Assembly: GCF_014287675.1 (NCBI RefSeq)
Contig: NZ_JACOPQ010000015.1
Location: forward strand, 1-64,000
Origin: Lawsonibacter faecis
GTDB lineage: Bacteria > Bacillota > Clostridia > Oscillospirales > Oscillospiraceae
DNA length: 64,000 nucleotides
Direction of reading: 5' to 3'
Position 1 is the first letter of the stretch. Each line of letters starts with the position of its first letter. The translations under genes and the position numbers were made by a program. The notes under the pieces were generated by a model, which was not told the origin of the DNA, made no database searches, and worked only from the letters and a program-made list of their open reading frames with translations. Below, piece by piece: positions 59,978-64,000 of the stretch.

Positions 59978-61042
59978 ATGGCGAAAACCGTCGACGGCCG
60001 CGTGGCCTACGCCGACCTGCTGCGGGTGCTGGCCACCTTCGGGGTCGTGGTAATCCACGTGTGCAGCATCTGGTTTTACGACGTGGGGGTAAGCTCCGCC
60101 GCCTGGTCGGTGTACAATGTGTACGACGGCCTGGTGCGCTGGTGTGTGCCCCTCTTTGTCATGCTCTCGGGTATGTTCATGCTGGACCCCAAGAAGGGCC
60201 TCACGCTGCCGGGCCTCTTTTTCAGGAATATCCTGCGGGTCTGCACGGCCCTGGTGGTCTGGGGCGCGCTGTACGCCATTGCGGATTTTGGCCGGGTGGG
60301 CGGGCGCTTCACCTGGGATGGCATTCTCTCCGCCCTCAGAAGCGCCCTGCTGGGCAACACCCACTACCACCTGTGGTTCCTCTATGTCATTCTGGGGCTC
60401 TATCTGGTCACGCCCATTCTCCGCGCCTTCGTCCACGGGGCCGGCCGGAGGGATTTCCACTACTTTTTCATTCTCTGCTTTGTGGTGGCCTTCCTGCTGC
60501 CCACCCTGCTCCAGTTCCGGCCCAGCCAGACGGTCTCCACCTACCTGGCCCGGCTGAACCTCCACATGGTCATGGGCTACGTGGGGTTTTACGTGGCGGG
60601 GTACTACCTGAGGACCTATTCCCTGGGGCGGCTGGCAGAGGTCATTATCTACATCCTGGGCGTGGCCGGCGGCGCTGCGACGGTGTGGGGCACGTCGGCC
60701 CTCTCCCAAAAGACGGGGAGTCTGGTGGGCACTCTCTACGACTACATGACCCCCAACGTGGCCGCCATGGCGGTGGCGGTTTTTGTGCTCTTCCGCTACC
60801 TTCTGGGGGTCAGCGATGAGCGCGGCCGCCGCAGGAGCCTGGCCGGGATCGCCAAGGTCACCTTCGGCATCTATCTGGTCCACGACTTCTTCATCACCCT
60901 TTTCCGCCATTTCGGCCTTACCGCCCTTCCCATCCCCCCGGTGGCCGCAGTGCCGCTGATGACGGCGCTGGTCTTCCTCTGTTCCTTCGCCGCGGCGTGG
61001 GTCATCGGCAGGATTCCCTTTGTGGGCAAGTATTTGACCTAG
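59978..61042 (+). CDS. Acyltransferase family 3 membrane protein (WecH/YiaH-like)
   Basis: 354 residues, about ten membrane segments. It begins VAYADLLRVLATFGVVVIHV with the catalytic His; RWCVPLFVMLSGMFMLDP and FGIYLVHDFFITLF are further family marks. It would O-acetylate a surface polysaccharide. It is 3 bp after the VOC gene and probably co-transcribed with it and the MBOAT gene. Confidence 0.85.
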   Translation: MAKTVDGRVAYADLLRVLATFGVVVIHVCSIWFYDVGVSSAAWSVYNVYDGLVRWCVPLFVMLSGMFMLDPKKGLTLPGLFFRNILRVCTALVVWGALYAIADFGRVGGRFTWDGILSALRSALLGNTHYHLWFLYVILGLYLVTPILRAFVHGAGRRDFHYFFILCFVVAFLLPTLLQFRPSQTVSTYLARLNLHMVMGYVGFYVAGYYLRTYSLGRLAEVIIYILGVAGGAATVWGTSALSQKTGSLVGTLYDYMTPNVAAMAVAVFVLFRYLLGVSDERGRRRSLAGIAKVTFGIYLVHDFFITLFRHFGLTALPIPPVAAVPLMTALVFLCSFAAAWVIGRIPFVGKYLT

Positions 61043-61126
61043 GCCTTGTTTGATAAACGTCAACACGGCCAATCGGCCCAAACCGCGCGCTGCCCGTATT
61101 CTCTCTCTTGAAGGAGAACCTCTCTT

Positions 61127-62548
61127 ATGCTGTTTTCCAGTTCCATCTTTCTGTTCGTCTTCCTGCCGGTGGTGCTCTTGTGCTACTATCTGCCCTTCCG
61201 GGGACACAGGCAGGGGCAGAACATACTGCTTCTGGCGGCCTCCCTGCTGTTCTACGCCTTCGGGGAACCCTGGTTCGTCTTCGTGATGATCGCCTCCATC
61301 CTGGCAAACTACGGCTTCGGCCTGTGGGTGGACGCCGCGCGGCGAAAGGGCTGGAGCCGCAGGCTCCCCATCGTGTGCACGGTGGTCTTCAACATGTCCA
61401 TCTTCTTCGTATTCAAGTACCTGGTGTTTGTGCTGACCAACCTGAACCTGCTGGGCTTCCAGTTCATGATCCCGGTCATCGAGCTGCCCATCGGCATCTC
61501 CTTCTTCACCTTCCAGGCCATGAGCTACGTGCTGGATGTGAGCCGTGGAGACGCCCCGGTCCAGCGCTCCCCCTTCAAGGTGGGGCTCTATGTCTCCCTC
61601 TTCCCCCAGCTCATCGCCGGTCCCATCGTCCGGTACACCACGATTGCGGACGAGATCGACGGGCGGAGAGAGACCTGGGCGGACTTCTCCTCGGGTGTGT
61701 CCCGCTTTCTTGTGGGACTGGGGAAAAAGGTCCTGCTCTCCAATCAGCTTGCCGTGGTGGCGGACACTGCCTTCGGCGGCGGCGCGCCCTCCTCGGTGGC
61801 CTTTGGGTGGCTTGGCGCGGTGTGCTACATCCTTCAGCTCTACTACGATTTCTCCGGCTACTCCGACATGGCCATCGGCCTGGGCCGCATGTTCGGCTTT
61901 CACTTCCTGGAGAACTTCAACTACCCCTATATCTCCACCTCCATCAGCGAGTTCTGGCGGCGGTGGCATATCTCATTGACCACCTGGTTCCGGGACTACG
62001 TCTACTTCCCCCTGGGCGGAAGCAGAATGGACAGGCAGTGGAAGGTGGCCCGGAATCTCTTCGTGGTGTGGCTCCTCACGGGTATCTGGCACGGGGCCAA
62101 CTGGACCTACATCGTGTGGGGGCTTTTGAACTACGGCCTTCTGATGTGGGAGAAATATGGGGGGCTGGGCAAAGGCTGGCCCAAGTTCTGGGGCTGGCTC
62201 TATACCTTCACGGCCTTCGTCCTCACCTGCGTGGTCTTCCGGTCAGACTCCCTGGCCGCGGCGGGGCGCTACTTCCAGGTGCTCTTTCACCTGGGCGGCG
62301 GAATTGCCGGTTTTTCCGGGCAGTTCTTCCTCTATCTGCGGGAGTACGCCCTCTTCATCGTGGCCGCGGCCCTCTGCGCCGCGCCCATCGGGACCTGGCT
62401 GCGGGGGAAGGTCGGCTCGCTCCGAAGCGGCGCTCTGCTGCCCGCCTGGGACGCCCTCTCCGGCGTTTGTCTGATGGCGATTTTCCTGCTGTCGGTCTGC
62501 TTCATCGTCAAGGGGACCTATAACCCCTTCATCTACTTCAACTTTTAA
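61127..62548 (+). CDS. MBOAT O-acyltransferase (DltB/AlgI-like)
   Basis: 473 residues from ATG 61127 (AAGGAG 10 nt upstream). Family motifs are SFFTFQAMSYVLDVSRG, LYYDFSGYSDMAIGLGRMFG, FWRRWHISLTTWFRDYVYFP and LLTGIWHGANWTYIVWG with the catalytic His. It moves acetyl groups across the membrane onto an extracellular polymer. The next gene is its usual partner. Confidence 0.92.
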   Translation: MLFSSSIFLFVFLPVVLLCYYLPFRGHRQGQNILLLAASLLFYAFGEPWFVFVMIASILANYGFGLWVDAARRKGWSRRLPIVCTVVFNMSIFFVFKYLVFVLTNLNLLGFQFMIPVIELPIGISFFTFQAMSYVLDVSRGDAPVQRSPFKVGLYVSLFPQLIAGPIVRYTTIADEIDGRRETWADFSSGVSRFLVGLGKKVLLSNQLAVVADTAFGGGAPSSVAFGWLGAVCYILQLYYDFSGYSDMAIGLGRMFGFHFLENFNYPYISTSISEFWRRWHISLTTWFRDYVYFPLGGSRMDRQWKVARNLFVVWLLTGIWHGANWTYIVWGLLNYGLLMWEKYGGLGKGWPKFWGWLYTFTAFVLTCVVFRSDSLAAAGRYFQVLFHLGGGIAGFSGQFFLYLREYALFIVAAALCAAPIGTWLRGKVGSLRSGALLPAWDALSGVCLMAIFLLSVCFIVKGTYNPFIYFNF

Positions 62549-62557
62549 GGGGGCGGA

Positions 62558-63790
62558 ATGATGAAACGCAAGCACAGTATGACCGCCGTCCTCTTCCTGG
62601 CCGGGCTGCTGGCCGGGCTGTTGATTCTGGCCAGCTCCTTCTTCGGCCAGGAGGGCAAGCTGGAGACCCTGCTCAAGAACTTTGTCCGCAGCGGAGATGT
62701 GACGGCCCTGGTCACCGGGGCGGAGGGTGCCGCCAACCAGGATTTGGACCGCTCCCACTTTTTCATCCAGCTCTTCGGCGGCGTGCAGCGGCTCATGGGC
62801 CGCAGGGCCATCGTGGATATGGCAGAAGCGGACTATACCGTGGTCAAGATGGACGACGGGGCGCTGACCTTTGAGAACCTGAGCCGGGAGCCGGTGGACG
62901 TCACCCCCCACGGCGAGGCACTGGTCCAGCTCGACCGGGCGCTGCGAGACCAGTTCGACCTGCCCCTGCTCTATATCCAGGCCCCCCAGAAGGCCAGCAA
63001 TGACGCCCTGCCCACCGGCGTCACCGACTACGGCAACGGCTATGCCGACAGTCTGCTGTCCGTGCTGGCGGAAAATGGCGTGGACTATCTCGATCTGCGC
63101 CCCGGCATGGAGGCTGCGGCGGCGCAGCCGGACGCCCCCGCCTTCTTCTTCCGCACCGACCACCACTGGACGCCGGAGGGCGGCTTTGCGGGGTATCAGA
63201 TTCTGAGCCGATGCCTGGACGAGCACTACGGCATGGAGGCTCCGGCCCTCTTCACCGACCCGGACAGCTACGAGAAAATGGTCTATGAGGACTACTTCCT
63301 GGGCAGCCAGGGCAAGCGGGTAGGCACCCTCTACGCCGGGACCGACGACATCACCCTCTGGAAGCCCAAGTTCGAGACCAGCTTCACCTACTCCGTGCCC
63401 CTCAACGCCATTGAGCGGACAGGCCCCTTTGAGGAGTCCCTCCTCTTCCCGGAGCGGGTGGCGGAGAGGGACTACTTCGGCGGCAACCCCTACACCCTCT
63501 ATGCCGGCGGGGACTATAACCTGGCCCGCATGACCAACCACTTCAACCCGGACGGACCCCGGATTCTCCTCATCCGGGACTCCTACTCCTGCGTTCTGGC
63601 CCCCTTCCTGGCGCTGAACTGCTCGGAGGTCGTCACCATCGATCTGCGCTACTTCAAGGAAAATGTGCTGGACTATATCGAGTGGCTGGACCCGGATCTG
63701 GTGTGCGTCATGTATACCGCCAGTTCCACCCGCCTGCCGGAGCTGTTCCAGTTCTTCGGCGCGGAGGAAAAGCCCGGATTTCGATATTAG
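62558..63790 (+). CDS. DHHW-motif (AlgJ-like) extracytoplasmic acetylation protein
   Basis: 410 residues with an N-terminal signal anchor (about residues 7-28), then an SGNH-like domain with FRTDHHWTPEGGFAGYQILS and the nucleophile region LLIRDSYSCVLAPFLAL. It probably completes transfer of acetyl groups started by the MBOAT protein 9 bp upstream. Polymer identity is unknown. Confidence 0.88.
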   Translation: MMKRKHSMTAVLFLAGLLAGLLILASSFFGQEGKLETLLKNFVRSGDVTALVTGAEGAANQDLDRSHFFIQLFGGVQRLMGRRAIVDMAEADYTVVKMDDGALTFENLSREPVDVTPHGEALVQLDRALRDQFDLPLLYIQAPQKASNDALPTGVTDYGNGYADSLLSVLAENGVDYLDLRPGMEAAAAQPDAPAFFFRTDHHWTPEGGFAGYQILSRCLDEHYGMEAPALFTDPDSYEKMVYEDYFLGSQGKRVGTLYAGTDDITLWKPKFETSFTYSVPLNAIERTGPFEESLLFPERVAERDYFGGNPYTLYAGGDYNLARMTNHFNPDGPRILLIRDSYSCVLAPFLALNCSEVVTIDLRYFKENVLDYIEWLDPDLVCVMYTASSTRLPELFQFFGAEEKPGFRY

Positions 63791-63797
63791 GTTATAC

Positions 63798-63886
63798 CTG
63801 AAACGTCCAGGCGGCGCGTCTATCGGCGGAAACCGCGTCCTGCCGTACCATTTTTCCTTGGAATCCACACCACTCCGACGTTTCAG
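63798..63886. repeat. Inverted repeat of a possible miniature element
   Basis: CTGAAACGTC (63798-63807) and GACGTTTCAG (63877-63886) bound about 69 bp of GC-rich sequence and are themselves flanked by ATA-type sequence on both sides. It could be a small non-autonomous element or a structured 3' region after the DHHW gene. Confidence 0.4.
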
Positions 63887-63972
63887 ATACACCCTAAAGG
63901 AAATTCCGAGTTTACGGCCCTGTTCCTTTTCATTTTACCATACTCTTTTCACACTTCATTGGGGGTGCCCTT

Positions 63973-64000
63973 TTGGACCACACCAACTCCATGCCCTCCG
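63973..64000 (+). CDS. Possible start of a gene running off the right edge
   Basis: TTG at 63973 has GGGGGTG about 6 nt upstream and opens the frame MDHTNSMPS at the edge. A CATACT box lies about 35 bp before it. Too short for a product call. Confidence 0.3.

Noticed and set aside
1..64000. CRISPR arrays, tRNA, rRNA, prophage or transposase genes
   Set aside because: No regularly spaced repeat-spacer array, no cloverleaf or rRNA blocks, and no integrase/transposase motifs were seen.

Overview
This 64 kb window comes from a GC-rich, strictly anaerobic member of the Clostridia, most like the Oscillospiraceae (Flavonifractor/Lawsonibacter/Intestinimonas type). That placement rests on gene content: a nicotinate-fermentation cluster like that of Eubacterium barkeri, a bacterial-microcompartment ethanolamine operon, Fe-S serine dehydratase, clostridial-type sigma-54, and many TTG starts behind strong Shine-Dalgarno sequences. 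It is inferred by eye, not from a marker-gene search. No rRNA, tRNA, CRISPR array, transposase or phage gene was seen.

Region 1 (1-21.1 kb, nearly all minus strand) holds a complete set of nicotinate-to-propionate-plus-pyruvate genes. A PTS_EIIC-like membrane protein (possible uptake) and a divergent LysR regulator sit at the top. They are followed by enamidase, 6-hydroxynicotinate reductase, an ApbE-like UPF0280 protein, a DUF1185 protein, 2-(hydroxymethyl)glutarate dehydrogenase and nicotinate dehydrogenase. Next come 2,3-dimethylmalate dehydratase, B12-dependent 2-methyleneglutarate mutase, methylitaconate isomerase, a MutL-type reactivase, dimethylmalate lyase, and a serine-dehydratase-like 2-(hydroxymethyl)glutarate dehydratase. 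A partial NfnA/SudB-like flavoprotein lies at the left edge. Departures from the E. barkeri layout are a one-piece molybdopterin subunit, an iron-sulfur subunit missing about 30 internal residues, and a domain-permuted dehydratase.

Region 2 (21.1-27 kb) has glutamate dehydrogenase with a long structured leader, a tandem-OB SSB-like protein, a membrane flavodoxin, a DUF4004-bactofilin pair with operator repeats in its promoter, and an acyltransferase.

Region 3 (27-39.6 kb, minus strand) is an ethanolamine operon: eutG-A-B-C-L-E-(ORF)-M-T-pduL-(hyp)-N-H-Q. Four junctions in it, and a fifth in the acetyltransferase gene at 41 kb, carry the strangest signal in the window. The end or start of the adjacent gene is duplicated (about 34-73 bp) on the far side of a hairpin-rich insert of about 130-220 bp. 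At three of the loci the copies differ almost only at synonymous positions.

Region 4 (39.6-53.7 kb) has a small ribbon-helix-helix gene with iterated sites, a HAD phosphatase, an acetyltransferase, rpoN, an ASCH protein, a metallo-beta-lactamase RNase, and a TPP-riboswitch thiamine salvage operon (thiM-thiE-HAD-thiD-tenA). Pyruvate kinase and a CNNM/CorC protein follow.

Region 5 (53.8-64 kb, mostly plus strand) has a ClC transporter, a YtcJ-like amidohydrolase, an XRE membrane regulator (minus), sdaAB-sdaAA, a VOC protein, and an acyltransferase/MBOAT/DHHW group that looks like polysaccharide O-acetylation. Overall the window suggests a gut anaerobe that ferments nicotinate, ethanolamine and amino acids.
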